Source: Branchiostoma floridae (lineage: Eukaryota > Chordata > Leptocardii > Amphioxiformes > Branchiostomatidae). From it: DNA of 64,000 bases. Positions 43,431-54,615 of the stretch are shown here, in pieces; the first letter of the stretch is position 1; every line of letters begins with the position of its first letter. Below the pieces are notes generated by a model that saw nothing but the letters and a program-made list of their open reading frames with translations, was not told where the DNA came from and did not search any database. The stretch covers positions 18,880,611 through 18,944,610 of the forward strand of contig NC_049991.1 of assembly GCF_000003815.2 (NCBI RefSeq), written 5' to 3'. The position numbers and the translations under genes were made by a program.

Positions 43431-43859
43431 CATCCTCCTACGCACGGTCCCAACGGCTAGCTGACTGCTCAGCCTATTGCCTACGCACGGTCCCAACGGC
43501 TAGCTGACTGCTCAGCCTATTGGGCCCTGCTATCCCAGGCCCTACCCCCAGGTATTATGATTGTCGCCACAAACTCGCCGCCCTGCTTATAAATATTAAT
43601 GAGCTTACCCTTATATGGGCAGTCAGCCGTTGGGATATTAATGAGCTTACCCTTATATATGGGCAGTCAGCCGTTGGGAATCGGGCGTAGGAGGATGGTG
43701 CTATGTAAGACGTAACATGATTGGCTGATAGCTTCCCAGCGGCCTTTGCGAGACAGCTTTCGACAACAAAAAGCCCAATACCTGGGGGTAGGGCCTGGGA
43801 TAGCAGGGCCCAATAGGCTGAGCAGTCAGCTAGCCGTTGGGACCGTGCGTAGGAGGATG
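43431..43859. mobile_element. hAT-like MITE (CATCCTCCTA family), copy 2
   Basis: CATCCTCCTACGCACGGTCC ... CCGTGCGTAGGAGGATG, between perfect 8-bp copies of GGTAAAAA (43423-43430, 43860-43867). Inside are two head-to-tail duplications: CGGCTAGCTGACTGCTCAGC, and ATTAATGAGCTTACCC with GGGCAGTCAGCCGTTGGGA. Confidence 0.93.
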
Positions 43860-44224
43860 GGTAAAAACGCCTATAATAATAATAATAATTGAAAAAACAC
43901 GTCCAAAAAACAGCCGGAGCCGAACCTCTGCTTGCTTGTAGAGTAGGGGTTCTTTACACAAGTGTAATCGGATGGTACCCAACCTAAGCCCTCGCCGCGA
44001 GCGGACGAAAATAAAAACACCCACTCGCAGCCGGAAAGAATTAACAACTCCCATTGTGCATGTATTCAGTATTGTCATTTCACTTATGGGGAAAATTACT
44101 TGTAATCGTTGTTTATGCAATAAGAATGGTATTTTCCCCCAGACAGACTTCGTGCATGTACATGTGGGCATTAAATATTTTCCGGCAGAAATTATAGAAA
44201 TTATGAATTGGCAACAGAGTCTAG

Positions 44225-44536
44225 ATGGTCGCCATAAAAATAGCGAACTTTATATATGGATACCTGGATACGTTCTTCAGCCCATTAGCTATAATGTGCA
44301 AACAGTGTACGTCAAACGTGGTGGAAGACGAAACACATTTTATGTCAAACTGCTCTCTCTATAATCAAGAAAGAAAAGAGCTGTTCGAAGAGACCATCAA
44401 ATTCCACCCAAACTTCCTCACATTCACTGACAAAAAGAAATCAGTTCTCCTTCTAACATCACAAAACCCACACATAATAAAAAAGGTGGGATCTTTCGTC
44501 TTCCACTGTCTTCGAAAAAGGAGTCGAACCCATTAA
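44225..44536 (+). mobile_element. Decayed LINE C-terminal fragment
   Basis: 104 codons with CKQCTSNVVEDETHFMSNCS then YNQERKELFEE. The C-X2-C...E-D-E-x-H-F...C pattern is common at the C-terminus of LINE reverse transcriptase proteins. No start of its own; not a host gene. Confidence 0.6.
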
Positions 44537-45001
44537 CCCAGGATCTAGAGTTAGAATTTACTACCTTTAGACTAGAGTAGACACTTGTGTTTTTGTATCG
44601 TGTACATTTGTTTGAATCTTTTTATGTTAACTGCAATTAGCCCACGGGCAAGAATTTGCAATAAACTTGACTTTATGATACATAATTTGTAGGAAGCTAA
44701 TCTGCCTGGTAAAGGTAATCTTCCCGGACTTCGGGACATTAAAATCATGACATACAAATTACATGAAATTTAAACAAATGGTACTTGCAAACTATAAATT
44801 ATATAATACAGTTACTTATTTGCAAACATAGGAGGCTCCTAAATTTCATTTACAGACTCCTTTACGTAATGAAAAAAAATATTTAAACTGTGGTATATAT
44901 TGCTTGTCTTTGCCAGTTTTATGCATCTTGCCAAGTCATTGCTTCTATTATCTAGGTAAGTAAAACTTCTTTTTCTTGCTGTCATTTGAAACAGAAAAGA
45001 G

Positions 45002-46756
45002 ATGGCCGATCCCAGGTGCAGCCGAGAAAGTCCTACTGAAGATCTGCGTCTTGAACATTCTGGGAATGAGACAAGTGGCAGTGTCCAGACAGCAGACTTA
45101 GACGTGAGCTGGCAGCAGGACAGGGAAGAACAAACTTCGCGCGAGGAAACGTTTTGTGTGAAGGTTGAGAAGACTGATTCCTTGTCCCCACATGTAGAGG
45201 ATCACAAAAAAGTCTGTCTTCAGGACAAAACAACAGACATGGGCTGGCAGCAGGATAGGGAAGAACAAGTTTTATCCGAGGAAACGTTTCATATGAAGGG
45301 TGAGAAGACTGATTCCTTGTCCCCGCATGTAAAGAATCACGACAAAGCCCTACTTCTGGACAAAACAACAGACATAGACTGGCGACAGGACAGGGAAGAG
45401 CAAGCCGAGGAAACGTTTCGTATGAAGAGTGAGAAGACTGATTCCTTGTCCCCACTTGTAAAGGATCACGACAAGGCCCTACTTCAAAGCAGGACAACCG
45501 ACAGGGGAACGTTTTATTGGGAAGTGAAAGAAACTGACACGTCGTTGCATCTAGAACAGGCGGAAAGTCAAATGCCTCAACTCATCAATACCGGAGAGCC
45601 CTACTTGTGCAGGGAGTGTGGATATACGACACATGTAAGGTCTACTTTTATAAGGCATTTGAGAACTCACGCAGGAGAAACAACCTACAAGTGTGATCAA
45701 CGTGACTATCCTGCGACACAGAAATCCACTTTGAATCGTCATCTACTATTAAAACACACTGGCGAGAAAACCTACGCGTGTGGGGAATGTGGGTACAGGT
45801 CAAGACACAGGAAAGCCCTTCGCCAGCACCAAAGAACACACACAGGAGAGAAGCCCTACAAGTGTGACCAGTGCGACTATTCTGCAGCACGGAAATCCAC
45901 TTTAGACCACCATCTGGCAAGGCACACTGGCGAGAAACCCTACATATGTAGGGAGTGTGGATACGCGGCAAACCAAAGTGGCGCCCTAACGCGGCACATG
46001 AGGACTCACACGGGAGAAACACCCTACAAGTGTGACCAGTGTGACTATGCCGCGTCACGGAAATCCACCTTAGACATCCACCTACTAACACACACTGGTG
46101 AAAAACCCCACGTGTGCAGTGTGTGTGGGTACAGGGCGTATCAACGGTCAAACTTATCCATTCATATGCGAATTCACACAGGAGAGAAGCCCTACAAATG
46201 TAATCAGTGCGACTACTCTGCAGCCCGAAAAAACGAATTGAAGTACCATTTAGCAAAACACAGTGATCAGAAACCTTTCGTCTGTAAGGAGTGTGGATAC
46301 AAGACACATAAAAAGTATAACCTTACTAACCATATGAGATATCATACAGGTGAAAAGCGATACAAGTGTGACCAGTGCGACTATTGTGCTGCGCACAAAC
46401 ACACATTGGATGAGCACATGACAACCCACACTGGCGAGAAACCCTACATGTGCTGGGTGTGTGGGTACAGGGCAGCTAGAAATTCCGATCTTTCCAAGCA
46501 CATGAAAACCCACACAGGGGAGAAGCCCCACAGGTGTGACCAATGTGACTATTCCGCAGCACGGAAATCCCAGCTGAACAGCCATCTAGCAAAACACAGT
46601 GGTGAGAAGGCCTACATGTGTCAGTTTTGCGGATATAGGACGGCTGTACGATCTCATTTATCCAGACATATGAAAACGCATGCAGACGACAAAACACCAC
46701 CAGAACTGATCGAACAGTCGAATGAGAGGAGTACAACGCCTTTTGGTACATCGTAG
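45002..46756 (+). CDS. ZNF-4: 13-finger C2H2 protein
   Basis: 584 residues, intact. The start MADPRCSRESPTEDLRLEHS lies seven bases after the acceptor GAAACAG. Residues about 30-170 carry three acidic modules (DVSWQQDREEQTSREETF, DMGWQQDREEQVLSEETF, DIDWRQDREEQAEETF). The cap TFYWEVKETDTSLHLEQ follows. Thirteen fingers run from about residue 200, alternating CGECGYRT-type and CDQCDYSA-type. Finger 2 reads CDQRDY: the second zinc-binding Cys is Arg and there is an extra Leu before the last His, so it should not fold normally. No known N-terminal effector domain. It likely acts in the nucleus on DNA; target unknown. Confidence 0.95.
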   Translation: MADPRCSRESPTEDLRLEHSGNETSGSVQTADLDVSWQQDREEQTSREETFCVKVEKTDSLSPHVEDHKKVCLQDKTTDMGWQQDREEQVLSEETFHMKGEKTDSLSPHVKNHDKALLLDKTTDIDWRQDREEQAEETFRMKSEKTDSLSPLVKDHDKALLQSRTTDRGTFYWEVKETDTSLHLEQAESQMPQLINTGEPYLCRECGYTTHVRSTFIRHLRTHAGETTYKCDQRDYPATQKSTLNRHLLLKHTGEKTYACGECGYRSRHRKALRQHQRTHTGEKPYKCDQCDYSAARKSTLDHHLARHTGEKPYICRECGYAANQSGALTRHMRTHTGETPYKCDQCDYAASRKSTLDIHLLTHTGEKPHVCSVCGYRAYQRSNLSIHMRIHTGEKPYKCNQCDYSAARKNELKYHLAKHSDQKPFVCKECGYKTHKKYNLTNHMRYHTGEKRYKCDQCDYCAAHKHTLDEHMTTHTGEKPYMCWVCGYRAARNSDLSKHMKTHTGEKPHRCDQCDYSAARKSQLNSHLAKHSGEKAYMCQFCGYRTAVRSHLSRHMKTHADDKTPPELIEQSNERSTTPFGTS

Positions 46757-47769
46757 TAGAATATTGTGGATTAATATTATTATCCAAGCAGAGCTTTTGG
46801 TTCGGGGCGAGATTTTTAATGCTTGCCTCCCTCCAGACGTTAGAAATACTAGCCTCCAGACTGAAAAATCTGTTTGGGGAATAAAATGTGCGGCCCCAAT
46901 GTGATGTATGTACTATAACTTCAATAATGTGTATCATGATCAGTTGAAACACTGTATTATATACTAATTTTCCCGTTCGCTGGGACCTAATGTCGGTGAA
47001 GAATGCTGTGCTGAAACCACTACACTAGCTGAAAGACTTGATGAGTTTACGGTAAGAGCTCACGCGAAAATCGCCAATGTAAAACATTTATTTATATATA
47101 TCCATACCAAGTAATCGACATAGCATATATTATATTCTCATGTTTGAATAGTCTGACATAGTTGAACAGAAATTGCAAAATGTTGTGATGTTCTTCCAAA
47201 GAATAGCGTCTCCTTACCTGGCTTACAGTATATATATAAAGATACTTTTAGAGGCAGGAATGGCTTTCCTAGAAAGACGATACGTTAAACACCCAATAGA
47301 AAATTAGACAAAAAGTAGCTACGAAAAATAATAGCAAGCATAGATCAATAATAGACATGATAAACTTTAGACGAAAAGAGTAACATATATTTGACATGTT
47401 TGAATGTCTATACTTAATGTGCTTAATACTGTAAGGTTACAGTACAATTTGAATTCGCGTTAGTCGTGCCAAAATGTATTGTTTTGTCATTGCAAAAATA
47501 AAATAAAAATTTGTACCATTGAGATCAGCAACATTCTCATTAATGTGCTTACGTTTTGACAAATACATGCCTTACCAAAATGTTTATATTGTTGAAATGC
47601 CTTGGCAAATTTTACGTTATTGGTTATTAATATTACACTGAGAGGAAATTTTGCTCATTAGACTTACATATTTTACACGAATTTCAATAAAGTAATCATG
47701 AAGTATCCAGGGTGTATGTTCAACAAACCGTAAAATTCGCTACAAACAATTAAACTAATTAAATTGACA

Positions 47770-47890
47770 CAACCGATCTCGGAAGTTAAGCAACATGCAG
47801 TCCGTTTGTACCGGATGCTACAGCAGGGCCAAGAATTCGTCTTTTGGAAGGGACATAAAATGGGGGTCCCGTGCTCGAGGATGTGCCTCA
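47770..47890 (+). repeat. 5S-rRNA-like SINE fragment (weak)
   Basis: CCGATCTCGGAAGTTAAGCA matches the 5S rRNA internal promoter region with one change. The downstream sequence does not follow 5S, so a 5S-derived SINE is more likely than a gene. Confidence 0.4.
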
Positions 47891-48079
47891 CTTAACCACG
47901 TAATTCAGCCTCATTCCTCAAATATTGGGTACCTACCTACTGGCTGCAAATAATACACCTGATGTATTGTAAGAAATTATGAAAAAAAAGTCATGTCGAA
48001 AACACATTTCCAACCCGAAAAAGAGAAGATATGAATAACGGGAGGCCAAGAAACATAATCTTGGACAGATTTCTATTTT

Positions 48080-48449
48080 GCGTTACATTTATTCATCTTT
48101 ATTTTATAAGAGCAATCGCCTACCGTGGACCCAACATCTGGAACAGTCTACCACCAGTGACCAGACATACGCACAGCCCCAACTCTGGCTTCCTTTAAGA
48201 CACTCTTAAAGTAATGGAGGCAACCGAAATGAACGGACTCGAATAATGTAGCGGCTCTCAGTATTATGTATTTTGTACCATGTAGGTAAAAATTTGTGTA
48301 TATAGACGACTTATTAGGATTAATGCAAACTCTGATGATACAATGTCTGACCCTTGCCTCTTCCCTCGTGATCTCGTGACAATGAAAAGCTTTCATGATT
48401 TGAGCTTTCAAGAATAAACAAAGGTTAAAACAAACAAACAAACAAAGAA
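48080..48449 (+). mobile_element. LINE 3' end with (AAAC)n tail
   Basis: Reads IAYRGPNIWNSLPPVTRHTH, the usual C-terminal G-P-x-x-W-N-x-L-P of LINE reverse transcriptases, then about 280 bp of UTR ending AAAACAAACAAACAAACAA. Confidence 0.75.
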
Positions 48450-48515
48450 ATTTCGAAAGCAACTCTGTTAACTTAATCTGTAACCGGCTATAAGAATCAC
48501 AATCCGGGTCAGTTG

Positions 48516-48661
48516 AATAATCAGGTTTGCAAACTTTGACCTTTAACCTTCAATTTGACCCTTGACGTAGCAAAGTCGACATCGTTTGTGTGGTCCTCCA
48601 GACTTCCTTGTGTCCATTTGAACACCGGTTTATCACGCTATTTCTCAGCAACACGAACGAG
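48516..48661 (+). promoter_or_regulatory. ZNF-5 promoter and non-coding first exon
   Basis: AATAATCAGGTTTGCAAAC, TGACCTTTAACC (48537-48548), a weak GACATCGTTTGTGTG at the YY1-like position, and the exon end GCAACACGAACGAG|GTAAG at 48661. Confidence 0.68.
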
Positions 48662-49547
48662 GTAAGAATTTTTGTGTTTGGGGGAACAAGGTTCTAAAAT
48701 GGGTTATAGGCAAGTTCTATCAAGCTTCGTTCTACATGTGATGAATGTTATGACAGAGCGGGTCCGTTATCTGTGACTAATGGTCTCCCTCGTCTCGAAA
48801 ATCTGACTGACTTGAAAGAAAATTGCCAAAGCGTTCTTTCTCAAGCTTGTTAAAAAAATATCCCTCCCAAAACAGTCCCTTTTTTTGTCTTGTGTTAACT
48901 GAGCCATCCAGCCTTCTTGGAAAATTTACCGAAGGTTGTTTTTAGATCTTTTTACGGCACTCTCCGCCCATATTTCCTCTGACCACGCTGTTCGCATTTA
49001 CCCCAAAGAAAAGGGGATCGTCGCAACCGCTTCGGGCTGTAGTCTATTTTCTGAAAATCATCCCCAAAGCGCCGAAATCCCAGCTCAAAGTCGTCGCTAA
49101 AATGTTATGGGAGTAATCACTGTGTCGTGACTGACGTGAGAACTTGTTATGTAACAAAGGACCCACGCCAGCTTGCGTTATGCAGATTGGCGGTAATTAG
49201 CACTTCGACGTTTAGATTTCACACCTTATGCTAAAATGTTTGAAAAGAAAGTCCCATATCTGATTGTGGCTAGCCTCTACCAGCCCTTCCTATTGTATGA
49301 ATAGTTGGAGTCGGCAAAAAAAAAAATAGAATAAAAAAAATTGGCAAATAATTGGCTAGGAGAGTCGGTCCGCGTTGAGGTTCAAAGGCCCATATGTCCC
49401 ATATGTGATAGGAATGGAGCTAGGAATTTGCTTTCAATTGCCTTTACATTTGTTATCATCCTTTCTATTCTGTTCGGACTACCCATCTACCAAGATCATC
49501 AAGTAAAACATATTTTTCCTTTTGTTATTTGTTTTTCCCCACATCAG
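48662..49547 (+). other. ZNF-5 intron
   Basis: GTAAGA...CATCAG; no repeat or gene recognised. An in-frame ATG at 49341 lies inside this intron and is not the start. Confidence 0.55.
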
Positions 49548-49553
49548 AAAGGC

Positions 49554-51272
49554 ATGGCCGATCCCAGTTGCGGAGGCACTGTTACAGATTTGCGTCCCGA
49601 ACATCCCAGGAACGAGATATACAGCAGGGAGGACCAGACAACAGACATGGGCTGGCAACAGGGCGGGGTAGAACAAGCTCTATTGTCCCCACATGCAGGG
49701 AATCACAACCAAGCCCTACTTCAAAACAAGACAACAGACATTGGCAGGCAGCAGGACAGAGAAGAACTTGTACACAAGAAAAGACATACAGGAGAAAGGC
49801 TCTACAAATGTGAACAGTGCGACTATTCTGCAAAATTGAAACATCATTTGGACCGCCATGTACTAAAACACACTAGCGAGAAACCTTTTAAATGTGATCA
49901 GTGTGATTATTCTGCCAAATTGAAACATAATTTGGACCGCCATGTACTAAAACACAATAGCGAGAAACCTTTTAAATGTGATCAGTGTGGCTATTCAGCA
50001 ATACGAAAATCCAGCTTGGACAACCATTTAGCAACACACACAGGAACATTGCGAAAAAGACGGCCAAGACCCTACAAATGTGAACAGTGTGACTATTCTG
50101 CACCTCACAAATCCGGTTTGGACCGCCATGTACTAACACACACTGGCGAGAAACCTTTTTCCTGTGATCAGTGTGGCTATTCTACAGTCCAGAAATGTAA
50201 TTTGGACAAGCATTTAGCAACTCACAGGGACGATAGGCCCTTCAAATGTGAACAGTGCGACTATTCTGCGAAACAGAAACATCATTTGACCCGCCATTTA
50301 TTGAAACACACTGGCGAGAAACCTTTTTCGTGTGATCATTGTGACTATACTGCAGCGCGGAAATCAGATTTGGACAAGCATTTAGCGACACACATAGAAA
50401 CATTTCGAACAAGACCCTACAAATGTGAACAATGTTACTATTCAGCAACACAGAAGCACCATTTGGAACGCCATGTACTAAAACACACTAACAAGAAACC
50501 TTTTACATGTGATCAGTGTGACTATTCAGCCGCGCGGAAATCCCAGTTGGACGCCCATCTAGCAAAACATACAAATGAAAAGCCCTACAGTTGTGGTGAG
50601 TGTGAGTACAGGACAACTCAAAAGTATCTGCTAAACCGACACATGAGAATCCACACAGGAGAAAAGCTCCACAAGTGCGACCAATGCGACTATTCTACAG
50701 TAGAGAAGCAGAGATTCGACATTCATGTATCGAGGCACACCGGTGAGAAAGCCTTCTTATGTGAAGAATGCGGGTACAGGACTCGACATAGGTTTGCCCT
50801 AAGTCAGCATCTAAGATCACACAGAGGCGAAAAACCATACAAGTGTGATCAGTGTGACTATTCTGTTGGAGACAAAGGCAGTTTGGATCGCCATCTAGCA
50901 AAACACACCGGTGAAAAACCCTTTCTGTGTGAACAGTGTGGGTACAGAGCAGCGAAAAAGGCTGACTTATCCAAACATATGAGAAGGCATACAGGATATA
51001 AACCCCACAAGTGTGACCAGTGTGACTATTCTGCGGCGACAAAATCCTCCTTGATCCGACATAATAAGAAGCACACTGGTTACAAACCCTACGCGTGTGA
51101 GGAGTGCGGATACAGGGCAGTTGCCATGGGTGACATGTCCAGACATATGAGAAAGCACACTGGAGAAAAGCCCCACAAGTGTGACCAATGCTCGTACAGG
51201 GCAGCACACAAGTGCAATCTAGTCTATCATATCAAAAGAAACCATTCGGAGGGAAAGCCATTAAGTGACTGA
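49554..51272 (+). CDS. ZNF-5: 17-finger C2H2 protein with reduced N-terminus
   Basis: 572 residues, intact. The ATG is six bases after the acceptor and gives MADPSCGGTVTDLRPEHPRN, the paralogue leader; upstream in-frame sequence is intron. Only one shortened and one broken acidic module remain (DMGWQQGGVEQALLSPHA; DIGRQQDREELVHKK). Fingers start near residue 83. The first nine are a distinct subgroup (YKCEQCDYSAKLKHHLDRH, FSCDQCGYS), with two basic linkers (TLRKRRPRP, ETFRTRP) in place of TGEKP. The last eight alternate the CGECGYR and CDQCDYS types. Probable nuclear DNA-binding protein. The arginine-rich linkers could add DNA contacts or a nuclear-localisation role; that is inference. Confidence 0.95.
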   Translation: MADPSCGGTVTDLRPEHPRNEIYSREDQTTDMGWQQGGVEQALLSPHAGNHNQALLQNKTTDIGRQQDREELVHKKRHTGERLYKCEQCDYSAKLKHHLDRHVLKHTSEKPFKCDQCDYSAKLKHNLDRHVLKHNSEKPFKCDQCGYSAIRKSSLDNHLATHTGTLRKRRPRPYKCEQCDYSAPHKSGLDRHVLTHTGEKPFSCDQCGYSTVQKCNLDKHLATHRDDRPFKCEQCDYSAKQKHHLTRHLLKHTGEKPFSCDHCDYTAARKSDLDKHLATHIETFRTRPYKCEQCYYSATQKHHLERHVLKHTNKKPFTCDQCDYSAARKSQLDAHLAKHTNEKPYSCGECEYRTTQKYLLNRHMRIHTGEKLHKCDQCDYSTVEKQRFDIHVSRHTGEKAFLCEECGYRTRHRFALSQHLRSHRGEKPYKCDQCDYSVGDKGSLDRHLAKHTGEKPFLCEQCGYRAAKKADLSKHMRRHTGYKPHKCDQCDYSAATKSSLIRHNKKHTGYKPYACEECGYRAVAMGDMSRHMRKHTGEKPHKCDQCSYRAAHKCNLVYHIKRNHSEGKPLSD

Positions 51273-52024
51273 CAGAACGGCTTACATGCTACTGTTTCCC
51301 TTTTGTATACACTCTTGTAGGTTTCACAACCAATGTTAACCGCTATCTCCTTGCGAAACTATGTCCAACACCCATCAACTTTCTTGAAATAGTTGAACTG
51401 TAATTTCCAACAGGCAACACCAAAATTGGACTCACCCAAATTTTCGACTGCACGGCATCAGTCTTTGTCAAGGAATGAACAATCCACTGCTGTTGTGACG
51501 TCACGTTATGTAGATAGAACACGTGACTCAGTAAGCAGTGGATTATAGGTTGCAGGAAGTCTATGGCGCCCACCGTCTCTGTCCCATCAACTTTGGCTAG
51601 AAGTATTGAAAAGGCATTGCTTTAAACAAATCTACTAAAAAAAAACCTCCAAACGATTATTTTACTTGAACTTGCGTAGTGCTATCCTCATCTTCATCAG
51701 CAATCAGCACCAATGAAGAAGATCAGAGTATGGGAGTTAAACACACATCACTACCAGAGGACAAGCCTCATGCTGTAGTGTCTTGCACAAATGTGTGGCA
51801 TAAGGGCTACAGAAATGGAGATGGGCACCACCCCTGGGCATCTGTTGTATGGGCAACTTTTTAAAAACTAATCCTCATGTCTGGGGGTCGGGGACTACAT
51901 GATAACGCCCAGTACCGGCCTCCTCTTACCGCTGATGTTTCCTTTTGATATGTGAGTGGTGATATTGCCTGTCGATGATATGATGTTATATACTCCATTT
52001 TAGATGATATATAAGTTATCCTAC

Positions 52025-52185
52025 ACCATGTACATACAAATGTTCTTTTTTTTTTTAATTTGTATTGTTTATGTGTTTGTCAGCAGGGCTAGCCCTTTGT
52101 AATAGCCATAGGCTAGTTGGGCAGCCCTGGCTGTGTGTTCGGTGCAGCCAAACCAATAAATAAAATAAAATAAAGATATTGCCTG
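52025..52185 (+). mobile_element. Probable LINE tail
   Basis: CAGCAGGGCTAGCCCTTTGT ... CCAATAAATAAAATAAAATA resembles a CR1/L2-type 3' end; no coding part is left. Confidence 0.4.
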
Positions 52186-52197
52186 CTTTAGGATTGT

Positions 52198-52490
52198 GAC
52201 ATCACCAAAGATTATTGCACATCGTATTGTTATGATTTTGATTAAGTTTGATTCTACAGTTTAGGTAATCTCAATGAGTTTTTGTTTACTCACAAAATAG
52301 GAGATAGTTTTTTCGTATTGAACTTAATCTTTCGTATTTAATCTTCTCCGTGCTGTCGACGTGACCAAAGATTATTGTACAACGTAACGTTATTGTTATG
52401 ATTTTAAAGAAATTCTATAGTTAGGTAATCTCAATGAGTTTTTGTTCACTCACAAAATAGGAGAGAGTGTTTTCGTATTTAATCTTCTCC
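52198..52490 (+). repeat. Direct duplication, about 165-bp offset
   Basis: ACCAAAGATTATTG, GGTAATCTCAATGAGTTTTT and CGTATTTAATCTTCTCCGT each occur twice in order. Confidence 0.8.
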
Positions 52491-52499
52491 GTACTGTCT

Positions 52500-52677
52500 T
52501 AGTCTCCAAGCAGACCCAACGGTGCCTTAGAGATAGTATCAAAGCTGGCCAGGGACTTAGTACGGCACCAGTGCCCGTTTGACTCCCTTAGCCGGCTATC
52601 TCCCTTTGGCCGGCTATATTCCTTTGCCAGCTTTAATATATTATCTCTAAGGCACCGATGGGTCTGCTTGGAGACTA
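52500..52677. mobile_element. MITE, 9-bp-TSD family, copy 3
   Basis: TAGTCTCCAAGCAGACCCAA ... TGGGTCTGCTTGGAGACTA, between perfect copies of GTACTGTCT (52491-52499, 52678-52686). Best copy of the family; 178 bp. Confidence 0.93.
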
Positions 52678-53934
52678 GTACTGTCTAACCTCATGGGTGC
52701 AAAATGGGCACTGCAGTGTGTTAAGGGTTAAACTGACAGATCAAAGCCCAAAACTTGTCAAGTACACAATACATGTGTGTAAGTCTGAAAATTATAATTG
52801 TACCATGGTTTACGTTTGTCAGTATTGAGAATATAGCAGCGTTGTGTTTTAATACATTTGTACATTGCCATCTGGAAACATGAATAGTTTGTCTTTTGCT
52901 ATGATCTATGATATGATAAACACCTTTTTTTACCTTTAAAATCACTAACATTTTTACTAATATGTGTTTGTTTGGGGAAATAAAGGTTTCCGATATGATG
53001 TGTGTTTGCCTTGATTGAGTGCCTTTGCTGCATACATGTACTACATTATTGTTACCTCGTAAGAATATAGTAGGAATTTATATATTGAATCCACATATGA
53101 TTGTTTGTGAAGTGACAAAAACTGATTTTGACTTTATGTACAACAAAGGGTAAAATACCTGACATACCATGTATTACTTTAGATAGTATTGAAAGGGAAA
53201 TATGTAAGATTCATGTCAAAAACACTGATTTCCAGCCAGAGAGAGAGAAAGGCACACACACACAAACATAACGAAAAAAGCGACCACCCAACTTAAACCA
53301 AAACCTGTGTCCGCGTCCGGAGTCTTCTTCTTTCAACTGCTGGCTACCACCACGCCGCTCTGAGGTACATGGCAGGGACCTCAGAAATGCTGATAACTTC
53401 AGCCAGTTTAAGTGCCGAACATCACGTTTCAGGAATACCACGCTGCCTTATTGTATCGATCTGTTAAACTCACATTAGTCTTTGAAGTGTCACATTTTAA
53501 TTATTCAGAATGAGATCGATTTTATAATTGACATAGATATATATTTACTTGATGGTGTGTAGACCCACAATTTTGAATTGTAAAGTTTAGTGGAAATTGT
53601 GATAAGTATGTTAATGCACTAGGGCAGGACATTCCATTGTTTTAGTCCTAAGCGCCAGCCTCTCCTGTACAATGTACGAGGCAATTTAGTCCTCGGACTA
53701 TAATCTTGTACACGACATTGTGTGTTTAAATAAATAAACCAGTACTAGTTCTCTCTCAGTCTTCAACCGCATGAAGTTGGACGCGTGTATGGAAGAAGAG
53801 GCTAACTAATGTGAAGGAACTATGATCCCATATAGATCACCATTTGACAACATGAACATACCAGCACTCATTTTCTTGCACAACTCCGGCAAATTGTAAT
53901 CGGCTACCGACTTCTCAATGCTGCTACCTTAGGT

Positions 53935-54046
53935 GGGTAATCAGGGGGTTCGAACTTTCATCTTTGACCTCCATGCTGACCAAATACGTGGCAAAGTGGC
54001 CATTTTGTGTGCAAACTTTTACCCTATTTCTAAACGACACGGACAG
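53935..54046 (+). promoter_or_regulatory. ZNF-6 promoter and non-coding first exon
   Basis: GGGTAATCAGGGGGTTCGAAC, TCATCTTTGACC (53958-53969), GGCCATTTTGTGTGC (53998) and the exon end CGACACGGACAG|GTAAG at 54046. Confidence 0.68.
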
Positions 54047-54304
54047 GTAAGCGTGCCAACAACACTGTACTGTTTTCTCTACTTGCAGTTATGCCAAGAG
54101 TGGTGACCGCAAGCACGTTGAACTTTATGTTTTAGACAGTTTACGGCCAGGTGAGAGTAAAAGGGGGAGGGCAGTGTACGTTTGAAGCTGAGTGCCTTCT
54201 ATAGATTTTTTAGTGGTACGTAGCTCTTTGGGTAGGAAACACTTACTTGGTGTATATATATATATACATTGATATTGATATATTTTAAGATATAAAACAC
54301 TTTG

Positions 54305-54500
54305 ATGAACTTTAGACATCCAGGTAGTAAGATACCCCAAATAGTAATTTAACTCAAGCAACTGAAGATAATTTTCGAAATGGCCGGACGTTAGAGGTCT
54401 AAGCATCCACTACCTAAAGTGTCACTAATGATAGGTATCTGAAACTGCTGTCTGAATGCTGCCTGAAACGCATGACCTTTCCAACTTCATATCCAGTTGC
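54305..54500. repeat. Palindromic repeat fragment in ZNF-6 intron
   Basis: TTTAGACATCCAGGTAGTAA and CATATCCAGTTGCTTGAGT match the family at 10093-10215. Confidence 0.55.
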
Positions 54501-54615
54501 TTGAGTCAGTTGGCGTAGTAAACACATTAGCCCATTCTACTACTGTTTCGCATAGGTTTGTGTTCTACAAACTCCTGTTTTTTTCTTTCATCAGTTTTCA
54601 AACAACAGAAAAGAG

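Larger units (their letters stand above)
42893..44994 (+). other. ZNF-4 intron
   Basis: 2.1 kb, GTAAG...ACAG. Holds a hAT-like MITE (43431-43859) and a decayed LINE end (44225-44536). Confidence 0.65.
46757..48515. other. Intergenic, ZNF-4 to ZNF-5
   Basis: AATAAA at 46880 may end ZNF-4. A 5S-like fragment is at 47770-47890 and a LINE tail at 48080-48449. The rest is AT-rich without signal. Confidence 0.45.
51273..53934. other. Intergenic, ZNF-5 to ZNF-6
   Basis: Contains a possible LINE tail at 52025-52185, a direct duplication at 52198-52490 and a MITE at 52500-52677. The rest is AT-rich, with no gene. Confidence 0.45.

Noticed and set aside
47770-47890. 5S rRNA gene
   Set aside because: Only about 20 bases match the 5S internal promoter; the following sequence departs from 5S.
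49341-49553. N-terminal extension of ZNF-5 (MANNWLGESVRVEVQRP, hydrophobic stretch)
   Set aside because: Lies in the intron before the acceptor at 49547. The downstream ATG gives the leader shared by all paralogues.
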